A stretch of DNA of 64,000 nt from Diploptera punctata (lineage: Eukaryota; Arthropoda; Insecta; Blattodea; Blaberidae): the NCBI GenBank assembly GCA_030220185.1, contig JASPKZ010004951.1:799501-863500 (forward strand), given 5' to 3'. Made by a program: the position numbers and the translations under genes. Shown here piece after piece: positions 31,931 to 44,209 of this stretch (positions within the stretch are counted from its first letter, which is position 1; each line of letters begins with the position of its first letter). The notes under the pieces were generated by a model. The model was not told the origin of the DNA. It was given only the letters and a program-made list of their open reading frames with translations, and ran no database searches.

Positions 31931-33847
31931 ATGCACAGGACGCATCCCGGATAGAAGAAAGGAAATGCACTCACAATCAGGACCTCACGAGGAAATGATA
32001 TACGGAATTCAGGTTACATAATCATACTAAGTAGTAGTTACATCTTAAAGCCCTAGCGATTTATGTGTAGGCGAGCACACTCGATCGAACCCAGGACTCT
32101 AGAGTAGGAGAAGCAAAATTGGAATTTTATCCAAACAATGGAAAGTTTGAAAACCGGGGTTAAAATACGGTGAGATACTGACAATTTTTGAACCTAGTAA
32201 AACCTGAATTGCAATAAGGGCGTAAATGATTCGTGAGAAATCATAAGGCCAAAAACATAAGAGCATTTCCTTTGCAACTTGTGGCTAGCTATAAAGGACA
32301 AATAGGAACATGGGTGCACCAAACTAAACAATACATGTAGATAACAAGGAGATCTAAAGCCAGGACGTCTAATATGCAATGAGTTAAATTAAACATTCAA
32401 TGACCAGGAATGATAAAGAGGATGCGGACCCATGTAGTACGGGATAACCACAAAACCCATAATCGATGTTTTCCCAAGTTTTAACAAATGCCATAAGGTT
32501 GCAGTTTCACGCCTGGACCTGCGGCCACCACCACGACACTACATGATGGGAAAAAGATTAAGAAGCGCCAAACGCTGCAAGGACCAACACACACCCTGTA
32601 CATCTGAGGACCAGGGCGCAGCATAACGCAGCGAGGAACAACCACACCCTGTACATCTAAGAACGCAGGGCAGCTGCCAGGACCGTCTACACATCTCATG
32701 TCGGAGCATAAGATGGGTGAATGTCCAGACTCGCAACCAGCTACGGCAAACACCTCTTTAGCAATAGAGAACAAACCCAGGCAATTATAAGAGATAGTAA
32801 TAACTTCTCCAACACAACCTAGGCCTAACTTCCTTCGTCCAAATTTTTTCCTATAGAAGAGTCAATAAAACAAACTCCACATCAAGATTAATTCCTATCA
32901 AACCTTTCACAAGTTCTCCTTGGACCTAACTGGGTTTTGTTTAAACTAGGCATAACTAAATCAAAGGCTACCTGGACCAACGGCAGCTGAAAATGAACGA
33001 CGAACTCGAGCATTAGAGCATCGCATCCTCCATCGAGGCAAGCAGACACGAACCTGGACCTCCAAGCTAGCACCAGCAGACACCACAGTTCTGATAATAT
33101 ATTTTTTTAACAGTGATCCGGTTCACAGAATAGAACCGTCAAAGTGAATAACAAAAAAGAAACTGTCGCAGTGCATAACAAAAAGTAACAAAATGTGATT
33201 AAGTGCGTCGGAAATAAATAACAGTGGAAGTGCGTCGTTTCAAAGAAGCCACAGAAGGTTTAAATAAGGAAGAAGAACGAAGAGAGAAAACATTTTTTAG
33301 TCGATATTTTTTTTTGTGTTTTTTTTCTCAGCAATAAACATTATTATTTTTTGGGGAACCATGCACAGGCATGTTGTATTAAAGCCGCGAAGGCTTGCTA
33401 TATGGTGATTTTTGTTTTTTTTTGAAGTATAGTGTTCTCACTAAGTAAACGGATCTTAACGATATTTCGACGCAATTAAAGGTATCCGGGCAATTTACAA
33501 ATAAAAAACGATCTAACCTCTTAGGATGAGAACAATATACTTCCAGGACAGATGGAATCGCCAATTGATGACGTCAGTTCCACTCCCACTTAAAGTTGAG
33601 TTAATAAGATAATTGTCAGGACAAAACCCCCGAGAGGCGAGAGATATCCTATAAGAAAAAAAGACTTTCGGTTTTTCAACCCTACAGTCTTATTTAGGGG
33701 GGGGAATGTTACGCCTACACTAGGGCCTAACTGCCATAATAATAAATACTATAAAAAACCGATAAAGGATATACATATATGATGTTTTTATTATTAATTT
33801 AACATTTCTCAATGAAAGATAAATTAATTTTGAAGAGAAAAATTTTT

Positions 33848-33920
33848 GCCTAGACCGGGACTCGAACCCGGGACCCTTGGCTTTCCGGGCCAAGTGCTCT
33901 ACCAACTGAGCTACCGAGGC
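33848..33920 (-). other. tRNA-like unit, left arm
   Basis: Same sequence as at 4920-4992 except for a T at the base of the acceptor. A box GTAGCTCAGTTGG and B box GGTTCGAGTCC are intact; position 33 is C. Mirror of 34310-34383. Confidence 0.8.
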
Positions 33921-34309
33921 GAGTTACGATCTAGACGCAAATTTTTCTCTTATATACGTTGTAATTCCCTATCGCCAAATGCTTTTTGAAACCATTGTTT
34001 CTATCTTTGCAAATGGCGGCTTCTTAGTTAAGAAGACATTTATTGGAAATTTAACATTACTTTAAAAGCCAGTAGGCCTCTAATGATGTTTTTATTATTA
34101 ATTTAACATTTCTCAATGAAAGATAAATTAATAATAAAAACATCATTAGAGGCCTTACTGGCTTTTAAAGTAATGTTAAATTTCCAATAAATGTCTTCTT
34201 AACTAAGAAGCCGCCATTTGCAAAGATAGAAACAATGGTTTCAAAAAGCATTTGGCGATAGGGAATTACAACGTATATAAGAGAAAAATTTGCGTCTAGA
34301 TCGTAACTC

Positions 34310-34383
34310 GCCTCGGTAGCTCAGTTGGTAGAGCACTTGGCCCGGAAAGCCAAGGGTCCCGGGTTCGAGTCCCGGTCTAGGCG
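34310..34383 (+). other. tRNA-like unit, right arm
   Basis: GCCTCGG, GCTC/GAGC D stem, TTGGC/GCCAA anticodon stem around CCGGAAA, CCGGG/CCCGG T stem, TCTAGGC. The Pol III boxes point outward from the palindrome centre. Confidence 0.8.
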
Positions 34384-34481
34384 AAAATTTTTCTCTTCAA
34401 AATTAATTAAGCTATATGCAAGCATACATACATCTTTTGTTGCTGTTCATTCCTAATTATATTCAGGTCCAAAAACATAAT

Positions 34482-34737
34482 TTGATTATTTTTTCTCCAA
34501 TTCAATAGTAAATTTCACAGATTCATCTGGAAGGTTAAGTATTTTCAATGCATCTTCTATATATTTGGAATTTATTACTGAGAAAATATCATCAACATAT
34601 CTGTACCAACATTTAAATATCCATGGATGAGCATTGGTGATGAGACATTCTAGATAGCCCATAAACAAATTAGCCAAAAATGGCAATCTGCTTATAACAT
34701 TTTCCATTGAAGGTGAAAAATGAGTTGTTGATACAAA
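34482..34737 (-). pseudogene. PLE reverse-transcriptase fragment (motifs B-C)
   Basis: The minus strand reads LPFLANLFMGYLECLI, then WYRYVDDIFSVINSK, then LNLPDESVKFTIELEK. YVDD is the catalytic motif C. It joins at about 34740 a plus-strand tail of the same kind of element, again an inverted arrangement. Confidence 0.8.
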
Positions 34738-34789
34738 GTTTTGTTAAACTTATGAATTCTTCTATTGATTCTGTTTTTTAATGTTAGGG

Positions 34790-35045
34790 AATTAGCCATT
34801 TTTTCTGTTGAAAATAAATATAGAGCTACGAATTTTGAAATTACAGATGAGAATAATTTGATCTCCAAGTTCATAAAATCGACACCTGATGGCAGTTCAG
34901 AAGACGACGTTAATGGCAAAATTTTGACAGTTGGAGTAAAAAATACTTTTGAAACCAGTATCATGAAAACATGCAACTTTATGAGGTGAGATATTAAAAA
35001 TATTTTCTCCAACTCATTCATAAATTGAAAATACCCTATAATGTT
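34790..35045 (+). mobile_element. PLE 3' end with degenerate hammerhead
   Basis: Endonuclease C-terminus (ATNFEITDENNLISKFIKS) followed by a tail. At 34924-34961 the core is decayed: UUGACAGUU for CUGANGAU, stem GAGUA/UACUU, then an intact GAAACCAGUAUC. The end is TTTATGAGGTGAG. Confidence 0.65.
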
Positions 35046-35720
35046 ACTTCCCACTTTAATTTTAAGTTCATCTTAGTATTCTATGTTTGTATACTTTTAG
35101 CAGTTTGTAGAGATATAAAACATTTCACAAATAAAATTGGATTCTAAAACCAACTGTCATATGAGTATGTGTCAAAGTCCTCACTGGATTTTTATTGCTT
35201 TGAGTTCTGCACTCAGTCGATATGGCACTTATGTGGTCCATTTCAACATACACATCACATAGCAGAACACTTTCCATAGGTGACGTGTCTTTGTATTGTA
35301 TAAGGGATGATGATGAAAAGAAATGAGAAGGTAAATTCTAGTTACAGCAAGTAGCATATTTTAAAAGCACCAAGAGGACTTTCAGGGATAATATCTCCTT
35401 CCAATGGACAAATTTCTATCAATAGTACCATGTGCCTTCATAACATATGTAATAAAGTAGGGCTTGGTATTTAATCTGGTGCACAATCTAGCAATTATAA
35501 ATTATTGTTTCAATAAAAATTAAATGGGAAGCAACATTGTTGTTGTTTTCCAATGGTTGGATGTTGATTTAAGCCATTAATCCTCTTGCCTCTCAATAAT
35601 GATTTGCTAGATCTTGGATTTTCTTGCTTCAAGTCGTCTATACAAGAAGATATGATCTCTGTCCATTACTGAGTTGATGTTACAGGTGGTGCATGTGATT
35701 GTTGCTGAAATTCATATTTT
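35046..35720. other. Intron, no recognisable feature
   Basis: Non-coding; nothing repeated in the window except short AT motifs. Confidence 0.4.
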
Positions 35721-35737
35721 GTTTAGATATTTTATTT

Positions 35738-35957
35738 TAGGAAGTGATATTTTGAGGTTATTATAATTAAATTATTTTTAGTCTGTTCATCTTACCTCAA
35801 TATTATTGTTGATTTGTTCTTGAATACGTTTCAATTATATCATAATCATCGTCAGACTGGGCAAGATGCTGACAGTGATTATGATATAATCTAAACATGT
35901 TCAAGAACAAATCAACATTAATATTGAAGTAAGATGAACAGACTAAAAATAATTTAA
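35738..35957. mobile_element. PLE-tail palindrome
   Basis: Arms TTTTTAGTCTGTTCATCTTACCTC and its complement enclose two facing hammerhead-like cores. The left (minus) is CUGACGA-U-GAUUAU(GAU)AUAAUU-GAAAC. In the right (plus, near 35869) GAAA has become UAAA and CUGANGA has become CUGACAG. I could not find a clean target duplication. Confidence 0.75.
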
Positions 35958-36885
35958 TTTCGTTGAGATGTTTACTCAAACAGTCATGGCCAGTTTAGAG
36001 TCTGAAAACAGCTGTTGTTTTTCTTGATAGATGTTTTAAAGTTCCTATGTACTGTTGAATGTTTTCATATGTTTTCTTCCCAGATGAATTTCTGTTGTTT
36101 CTTCTTATTTTTATTTTAAGATATCTTAAGTTCCTGATCTATTGTAATATTGTTTTGAGCTGTGGTAGTCCCTTTTCTGTGCAGGAAGTCAGCATTCTCA
36201 TTTCCTTACACACCTATATATAATATGGACTGCCACCTATATCAAATCCCAATATTGAATGTTTAGAATTAAAATTTTAAACATTGCCAGGCATCAAACC
36301 TGGATCAGTTAGGAATTTATTTATATTAATAAATTAATGAGTCATTTTAACATCTTACCTCATATTTCATGTTTTATCAAACACGGTAACTATAGTTTTC
36401 AAATGATCTTGTCATTCATTTTCAACCGCCATTATGACTATTTATATAGTTGAAAAATTGTTTTAGACTAGTATTGATTGCTGCTATTTCTCCATTGAAA
36501 TTGGTTGTCTTTGAATCTACTGATATATTGAGAGGAAGTTTGGTTTAAGTCATTTAATTATCTTGTTTCTATTTTAGTAGTGTCTCTTGCTTTACGTACA
36601 GTATTTGGACACGATTGTGTATCTACATATGAATGGAGTGAGTTATATTTTATTTGTAATTCATTTTAATGCAGACTCACCTTTTGTTTAAATATTGTTT
36701 ACATTTTCAATCAAATACTAATATTTATATTTCTCTATTATTAATTATTCTATTCTATAGCAATTCTACCCAAAAGCAAGTCTTTCACTGCAATCATAGC
36801 ATTCTGATACTAAGCTTTGCAGCTTTACTAGGGAATTATAGGTGTAATAGCTTCCCGTTGCTTTCCACACCGAATAAGGGATGGT
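35958..36885. other. Intron, mostly unrecognised
   Basis: Near 36285-36310 is CCAGGCATCAAACCTGG, a B-box-like piece. Near 36350-36370 is CATCTTACCTCATATTTCATG, an inverted PLE-tail end. No coding sequence. Confidence 0.4.
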
Positions 36886-37062
36886 GATGATGATTATGAT
36901 GGCTGGATGATTTTTGGGGGCCATTGGGCCCTAAGCTTCCTGACATTTATCTTACAGGTGTGGAAAAATCCTGGAAAAACCTCACCCAGGAGCCTGTCCT
37001 GACCGGGAATCGAATATGGGCCCGCTGCATGAGAAGGCAGCAAGCTACCTACAGCAGTGGAC
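36886..37062 (-). mobile_element. tRNA-derived SINE, family B
   Basis: The plus strand shows GATGGCTGGATGATTTTTGGG, CTTACAGGTGTGGAAAAAT, CCTCACCCAGGA and ACCGGGAATCGAA. The minus strand thus starts with a tRNA-like head whose B box is TTCGATTCCCGGT. A second copy is at 52640-52835. Confidence 0.75.
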
Positions 37063-37369
37063 TTATTAATTATTAAATATTATATTGTTTACAAAGACAA
37101 TGGCTTTAATTCGACCCTTTGTTTATAAATGCTCAGCAGCTTCCTTTTCTATAAAAGGTAGTCTAAAAGAAAGCATACTTCCAGTCCCTTTAATCTTTAC
37201 ATCTGAAGATGGGAGGGATGCTTCCAAAAACTGTGGTTCTGTTGCTTGAAGAACATGGAGTATGAGATGAGATACAATTCACTTTTTATTGGTTATTAAC
37301 TTGAAAACCTCATAATGTTATTTTCCATAATTAATTTTACCATCATCATCATCATCCTCTTATCGTATC

Positions 37370-37600
37370 CTCCTTTCGGAAGGTCGATTCCAAATATGCC
37401 TCCAACCATCTCTATCTTCCCATGCTTTGCTTCTTTTTAGTTTTTCCCAGTCGTATCCTCTCTCTTGTAGACTTTTTTTCACTTGGTTAATCCATCTTTC
37501 GTGCGTTTCAGGTTTCTTGTTGAACCTGCACATCGACCTGATGTATATCAGTTCGATGTGTATCATCCTGTCAAGTATACCTGAAATGAGCAAGCTACAG
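37370..37600 (-). pseudogene. Non-LTR retrotransposon C-terminal fragment
   Basis: The minus strand reads ETHERWINQVKKSLQERGYD, then WEKLKRSKAWEDRDGWRHIW. This W-rich end is characteristic of endonuclease-reverse transcriptase proteins of insect non-LTR elements. It directly follows a decayed PLE tail with CTGAAGATGGGAG at 37204-37216. Confidence 0.7.
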
Positions 37601-38322
<722 letters not shown>

Positions 38323-38389
38323 TCAACTATTATCATAAAAAGTAAACATGTTATTATCAATAATTAATCAGTAATTAAAATGAAATAAC

Positions 38390-38600
38390 ATTATGAAATA
38401 ATTTTTTATCAAGAGATTGAATCAGAGTCATGTTATTTTATTTTCTCATCTGGACATGTTTTGGAGACAATTATCTCCATTTCAATAAGTATCTCACTAG
38501 CTAGAAACAGTAAAAGAACATGGATATGATTGTCCCCTAAACATGTCAGGTGAGAAAATGAAATATTAGGTGAGGTGTACATTTCCAATTAAATCTCTTG
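38390..38600. mobile_element. Degenerate PLE-tail palindrome
   Basis: Arms with TCAAGAGATT at the left and AATCTCTTGA at the right, TTTTCTCATCTGGACATGTTT and AAACATGTCAGGTGAGAAAA. The inner part is diverged. No hammerhead core can be drawn. Confidence 0.6.
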
Positions 38601-39405
38601 ACTATTTAACTCATGCCCCAAATGGGAGTCAATGACCAATCACATTTCAATGATTTTTTATATACAACCAATCACAACCGTGTTTCACCTAGAATTTACC
38701 AACTAAAGTTTATCATAAGAAAGAAAGCACCTCCTTTTTAACATTCTGAATAGGTCATAGCATTATTTTGCAGTGACTGACCCTCTAAGAAATACGGCTA
38801 CCAGATTGTATATATATATATATATAGTGCATGAATGTCAACAGAAGGCACATGCGAGAAAAAATATAAAAAACATTTGTAACAATTGATTATACCACAA
38901 AAAAAATAAACCACTGTTTGCACTTTCTTAAACAAATTATTTTCCAGGAAATGATGTTGCAGAAAAATATAATTGACATTTACATCATAGGACATCAAAA
39001 ATTAATTAATACCTATAACGTTAGTATAAATTTATCCACTAGGGTGCATTCTTACAACATTGCGATCCTTTGGCTATAAATAATATGATTTGGTTGCAGT
39101 GATGAACAAAAGAAGCCAGTTAATCCTACCAATCATTTCTCAATTTGGTGTTTTCAACAACATCGTTCGTTTACATTAAATATGTAAATATTTTAAAATA
39201 ACTAATAGTTAAATAAGGAATTAGGGTTTGTGAGTAAACAGCTTAATTTTAAATTTATATTTCGTTAAAATATTCCCCTATCAAATGCCACTCTTGATTT
39301 CCACATTATCTATATAAATTCACTCCTGACTTTCGTTGAGTCCTTGAATTTAATCGATAATTTGGAAATCACCCTCGTGGCCTTACTTAATGATAAATTA
39401 CCTCA
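38598..39405. repeat. Duplicated intron segment, copy 1
   Basis: About 800 bp that recurs in the same orientation at 42592-43325: shared ACTATTTAACTCATGCCCC, CAATCACATTTCAATGATTT, TCCACTAGGGTGCATTCTTA and TGATAATTTGGAAATCAC. No coding sequence. In both places a PLE-tail palindrome follows. Unknown repeat family. Confidence 0.8.
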
Positions 39406-39453
39406 TAGTTTTTTACTGGTTAGTAACAGTAAGAAATAATCAGTCAGAGAGTA

Positions 39454-39579
39454 TTTAACTTTTTATCAAGTATAAATCACTATGAGGTTTTATTTAAGGG
39501 TAAAATCAAATGTTTCTTACCTCTCCTCATCTAAGAAGATTTGTATGAGTAGAGGTAAGAAACATTTGATTTTACCATA
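39454..39579. mobile_element. 126-bp PLE-tail palindrome
   Basis: Perfect duplication AGTCAGAGAGTA (39442-39453 and 39580-39591). Arms GGTAAAATCAAATGTTTCTT against AAGAAACATTTGATTTTACC, with CCTCTCCTCAT at the centre. It contains only the tail distal to the hammerhead; the ribozyme itself is absent. Confidence 0.85.
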
Positions 39580-39676
39580 AGTCAGAGAGTAGCTTATGAT
39601 GGAAGCAATGCCTTTGAAATCAGTCAGGTGAGGAATATATATTTTATGAGGTGAAGTGTAAAAAATGTCTGGTTTA

Positions 39677-40042
<366 letters not shown>

Positions 40043-40096
40043 TCATTAGAAACGGACTGCAATGAAAACTTAATGTGCTTAACTATATAAGACCTA

Positions 40097-40690
<594 letters not shown>

Positions 40691-40842
40691 TTAATACATT
40701 TACAGTAAATTTTGTAAAAATCATTTTGAATAAGTGCATTGTACTCACTGAAAACTTCTTGCCAATCATTCACATCTATAAAAAATTATATGACAAACTT
40801 AAATATGTTTGTGAGTATCAAAAATGGGTATTATATAGTTTA

Positions 40843-41028
<186 letters not shown>

Positions 41029-41110
41029 TTACATGAATTAATCACTATGAGGTTTAATTTATGGTAAAATTAAATGTTTCCTACCTCTCCTCATACAAAT
41101 CTTCTAAGTA

Positions 41111-41147
41111 GATTGCGATTTCGAGACCATAACGGTCTCATCTTCAG
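41111..41147 (-). ncRNA. Hammerhead-like core, left arm
   Basis: Mirror of 41219-41255, with stem III UCGCAA in place of UCGCGA. Confidence 0.6.
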
Positions 41148-41218
41148 TACTATTTTGGCGACTCTTCTTCCGAAGAAGAGTTTTTCGGATCGACATAACA
41201 TCAGTCGCCAAAATAGTA

Positions 41219-41255
41219 CTGAAGATGAGACTGTTATGGTCTCGAAATCGCGATC
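41219..41255 (+). ncRNA. Hammerhead-like ribozyme with palindromic stem III
   Basis: CUGAAGA 41219-41225, U, stem II GAGAC(UGUUAUG)GUCUC, GAAA 41244-41247, UCGCGA, U-C to 41255. AGTA before CUGA pairs with TACT after the site (stem I). Confidence 0.7.
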
Positions 41256-41486
41256 TACTTAGAAGATTTGTATGAGGAGAGGTAGGAAACATTTGATTTA
41301 CCACTCTTTATTATATCTAACCATATCCATTCTTTACTGTAATAAGCTGAAGAATTTCAATATATACCAGGCAATTTAAATAATACATTTTCATCATCAT
41401 CACAATTGTTAGAAAAAACAAATAGAAAAACAAAAAGAACTCATGGTTTTTGGAAAAAAATTCACATAAAAAAACATGAAAGAAAA

Positions 41487-41590
41487 TTATATTATTTTTG
41501 GTCTGGACATCTTACCTCAATATTAATGTTGATTTGTTCTTGGACATGTTTCAAAACAATTCTCTGTTTTATCTTCAGCTTTCCCAGACT
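41487..41590 (-). mobile_element. 104-bp PLE family 1 tail insertion
   Basis: Flanked by AAGAAAA (41480-41486 and 41591-41597). On the minus strand it runs from AGTCTGGG through the hammerhead (41543-41578) to the tail. It is not a palindrome: the smallest family 1 insert, beginning right at the outer stem of the ribozyme domain. Confidence 0.82.
41543..41578 (-). ncRNA. Hammerhead-like ribozyme in the 104-bp insertion
   Basis: Identical core to 4727-4762: CUGAAGA-U, AAAACA(GAGAAU)UGUUUU, GAAA, C(AU)G, GUC. Confidence 0.7.
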
Positions 41591-41853
41591 AAGAAAAACT
41601 TATGAACTTTGAAATTCCCGCGGATTCTGATTGAATCCGAAGGTTTATTGGTCCACCAACAGGGGGAAGAAGTAGTTCTTCTGATCGACATAACATCAGT
41701 CGATGAGATATTACTGAAGATGAAGCTGCCAAGGCTTTGAAATTGCAGTATAATTAATTAGAAGACTGGATATGAGGTGAGGTATGAAGAATCTTAATAA
41801 ACTGTTTAATACAATATTATTTGCCATGATCAAGTAGTGATTTCCAGTTCAGA

Positions 41854-42490
41854 AGATGATCTACAAAGAGCTATTTTCAATTTGGAATAAAATAAGTGGC
41901 AATTATAATTTTAAAATTTCAAAGAATAAAACTAAAATTTTAGCATTTAAAGGACGTGATACTTTAAGAGCAAAAATAGTAATTGATGATACAATTTTAG
42001 AGCAAGTGAATAGTTTTAAATATCTAGGTTTCAATTTATCATATATTAAATTTGAAGATATTGATGATAAAGTAAATAAATTTAATCTAATGTGTGGCAC
42101 TATTAAAAGAACCCTCAAAAACACAGAAAAGAAACAAAAATGAAATTTTATAAAGTAATGGCTATTCCTGTATTGATGTATAGATCAGAATGTTGGACGA
42201 TCACTAAAAGACAAGAACAAAGATTGGAAGCAATTGAGATGAAATTTTTAAAAATATAGCAGGATACACTCTTCTGGATAATAAAAGAAATGAAGATATA
42301 AGAAAGGAAATAATATTTTCAAACTTACAAAAAGAATAATTAAATATAGGAACATCTGGAAAGAACATGATGATAGAATGCCAGAAAAAATATTTCCAAA
42401 ATTATTGCTGAATTATAAACCTTATGGAAGGAGATATGTTGGATGCTCACACGGAAGATGGTCTGAACAATTTTAACAATTCTAGCTTTC
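41854..42490 (+). pseudogene. Non-LTR retrotransposon C-terminus
   Basis: Begins MIYKELFSIWNKISGNYNFK, followed by NKTKILAFKGRD and VNSFKYLGFNLSY (thumb region after the catalytic motif of jockey/RTE-type reverse transcriptases). After a frameshift near 42140 it reads MAIPVLMYRSECWT, IEMKFLKNIAGYT-like and FPKLLLNYKPYGRR. The catalytic FADD part is not present. Confidence 0.8.
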
Positions 42491-42591
42491 ATGAAACCGT
42501 AACGAGCAACGGCTTAATCCTTGGATGAAGAAGAAGTAGTACTATTTATTATTCATAAATTAATTATGAGAAATAACAGAGGTTTTCAGTT

Positions 42592-43325
42592 CACTATTTA
42601 ACTCATGCCCCAAATGGGAGTCAATGACCAATCACATTTCAATGATTTTTTATTTACAACCAATCACAGTCTTTTTCACCTCGAATTTTATGAGTTTAAT
42701 TTGATCACTTTAAAATCAAGCTTCACCTTTTTAACATTCTGAATAGGTAATAGCATTATTATGCAGTGACTGCATGTGGCTACCAGATTGTATATATAGT
42801 GCATGAATGTTAACACATAGTGCTTGTGGGAGATAATATAAAAACATTTGTAGCAATTGATTATACCACAAAAAAAAAACACTGATTGCACTTTCTTAAC
42901 AAATTAATTCCCAGGAAATAATGTTGCAGAAAAAACATAATTGACATATTTTACATCATAGGACATCAGAAATTAATTAATACATATAATGTTGGTTATA
43001 AATTTCTCCACTAGGGTGCATTCTTACAATATGTGATCCTTTGGCAATAAATAATACGGTCTGGTTGCAGTGATGAACAAGCGTAACAATCTTTTCTCAT
43101 TTGTTTTCAAACATCACCATTTACATTAAATATTTATATATTTTAAAATAACTATACTTAAATAGTGATTTGTGAGTAAACAGCTTAATTTTATCCGTTA
43201 AATAGTCCTAACAAATGCCACTCTTGATTTCCAAATTCTCTAGATAAATGCACTCCTCACTTCGTGAGTCATGAATTTATTGATAATTTGGAAATCACTC
43301 GTGGCATAACTTATGATAATTGTTA
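42592..43325. repeat. Duplicated intron segment, copy 2
   Basis: Direct repeat of 38598-39405, with several short deletions. The frame at 42688-42891 mirrors the one at 38798-38998 but carries no known motif. Confidence 0.8.
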
Positions 43326-43545
43326 AAACCTGAGTCGTATCTCATCTCATTTTCATGCTCTTCAAGCACGGAACTGTAGTTTCTGGAGGCATACCACCCA
43401 TCTTCAGCCATATCCATGATATGGATATGACTGAAGATGGGAGAGATGCCTCCAGAAATTGTGGTTATGTGCTAGAAGAACATGAAATATGAGGTGAGAT
43501 ATGATTGTTTTTATTAATTATTAACTTTTTATTATGTTTAATTTC
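43326..43545. mobile_element. PLE-tail palindrome
   Basis: Arms CTCATCTCATTTTCATGCTC and its near complement meet near 43415-43425 (ATATCCATGATATGGATAT). The right arm has a hammerhead-like core at 43432-43465: CUGAAGA-U, GGGAG(AGAUGC)CUCC, A, GAAA. Tail AATATGAGGTGAGA. No clear duplication found. Confidence 0.75.
43432..43465 (+). ncRNA. Hammerhead-like core (partial)
   Basis: CUGAAGA-U and GAAA are present around a short stem II; U after CUGAAGA could pair with A before GAAA. The stem III and cleavage site are not obvious. Confidence 0.5.
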
Positions 43546-43587
43546 TTTTTTAACTAATAAAGCTTATTAAAAAGTTATAAGTACTTA

Positions 43588-43818
<231 letters not shown>

Positions 43819-44209
43819 TTAAAAAATGTATAATTGTAAATGTGTGTGTGTTCAATGGCATCCAGTATACTTTTTGTACTTTGGGTTCTGCACACCTTGG
43901 CATTAATGTATCTACTTTCAATTAAAGCACTGATTTGGTAGAGCATGTTACAAATGTGCTGTCCACAAATGAGTGAAAGTATATCATAGTGTGTGTTGTA
44001 TGAGGGATAAAGAAGGGTGAAGGTGAAACCTAATGTTTCAAGACTTCTGAGCTCCATCGTCAGTGATTACAAACTGATGGGGCTGAGAAGTCTCAAAACA
44101 TAGGTTCGATAAAAACCATAAGAGGTAAGAATGTACAGACAAAATGTCTTAATTATTAAACAAACCTCTTAATGTTATTTCCTATTTTATTTTAAAATTG
44201 AAACCTATT

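Larger units (their letters stand above)
24339..33780 (+). mobile_element. LTR retrotransposon without recognisable gag-pol (LARD-like)
   Basis: Left LTR 24339-25306, 8.4-kb interior, polypurine tract GGGGGGGGAA at 33697-33706, and a right LTR cut off after 74 bp by the tRNA-like palindrome at 33781. The interior shows no protease, reverse transcriptase, RNase H or integrase in any frame, only short random frames, plus tandem repeats. Large non-coding LTR elements of this type are called LARDs and depend on proteins from other elements. It lies in the sense opposite to Nf1. Confidence 0.75.
33781..34405. mobile_element. tRNA-like palindromic element, long form
   Basis: Inverted repeat of about 310 bp per arm, meeting near 34100-34130. 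From outside in, each arm has a tail, a tRNA-like unit, then a body with ACCATTGTTTCTATCTTTGC and CTTCTTAGTTAAGAAGACAT. It abuts the truncated right LTR at 33780. Each tRNA-like unit is enclosed by a roughly 20-bp outer stem (34280-34300 with 34376-34396 in the right arm). Confidence 0.88.
41400..41830 (+). mobile_element. PLE 3' fragment with nested 104-bp hammerhead insertion
   Basis: Endonuclease C-terminus (QKELMVF-like, then KTYELCNFEIPADSD-like) resembling the copy at 18530-19330. It is interrupted at 41487-41590. A tail with TGAAGATGAAGCTGCC and ATATGAGGTGAGG follows. No intact ribozyme of its own is visible. Confidence 0.65.

Noticed and set aside
33985..34020. Hammerhead in the body of the tRNA-like element (GAAAC-AAUG-GUUUC hairpin with CAAAGAU before it)
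   Set aside because: The hairpin resembles a stem II, but neither CUGANGA nor GAAA is present in any copy (34-kb, 60-kb or 61-kb).
35738..35957. Covariation of the outer stem in the 35.8-kb palindrome
   Set aside because: AGTCTG and CAGACT are present but the first overlaps the CUGA core and differs between arms, so it does not support the family 1 stem.
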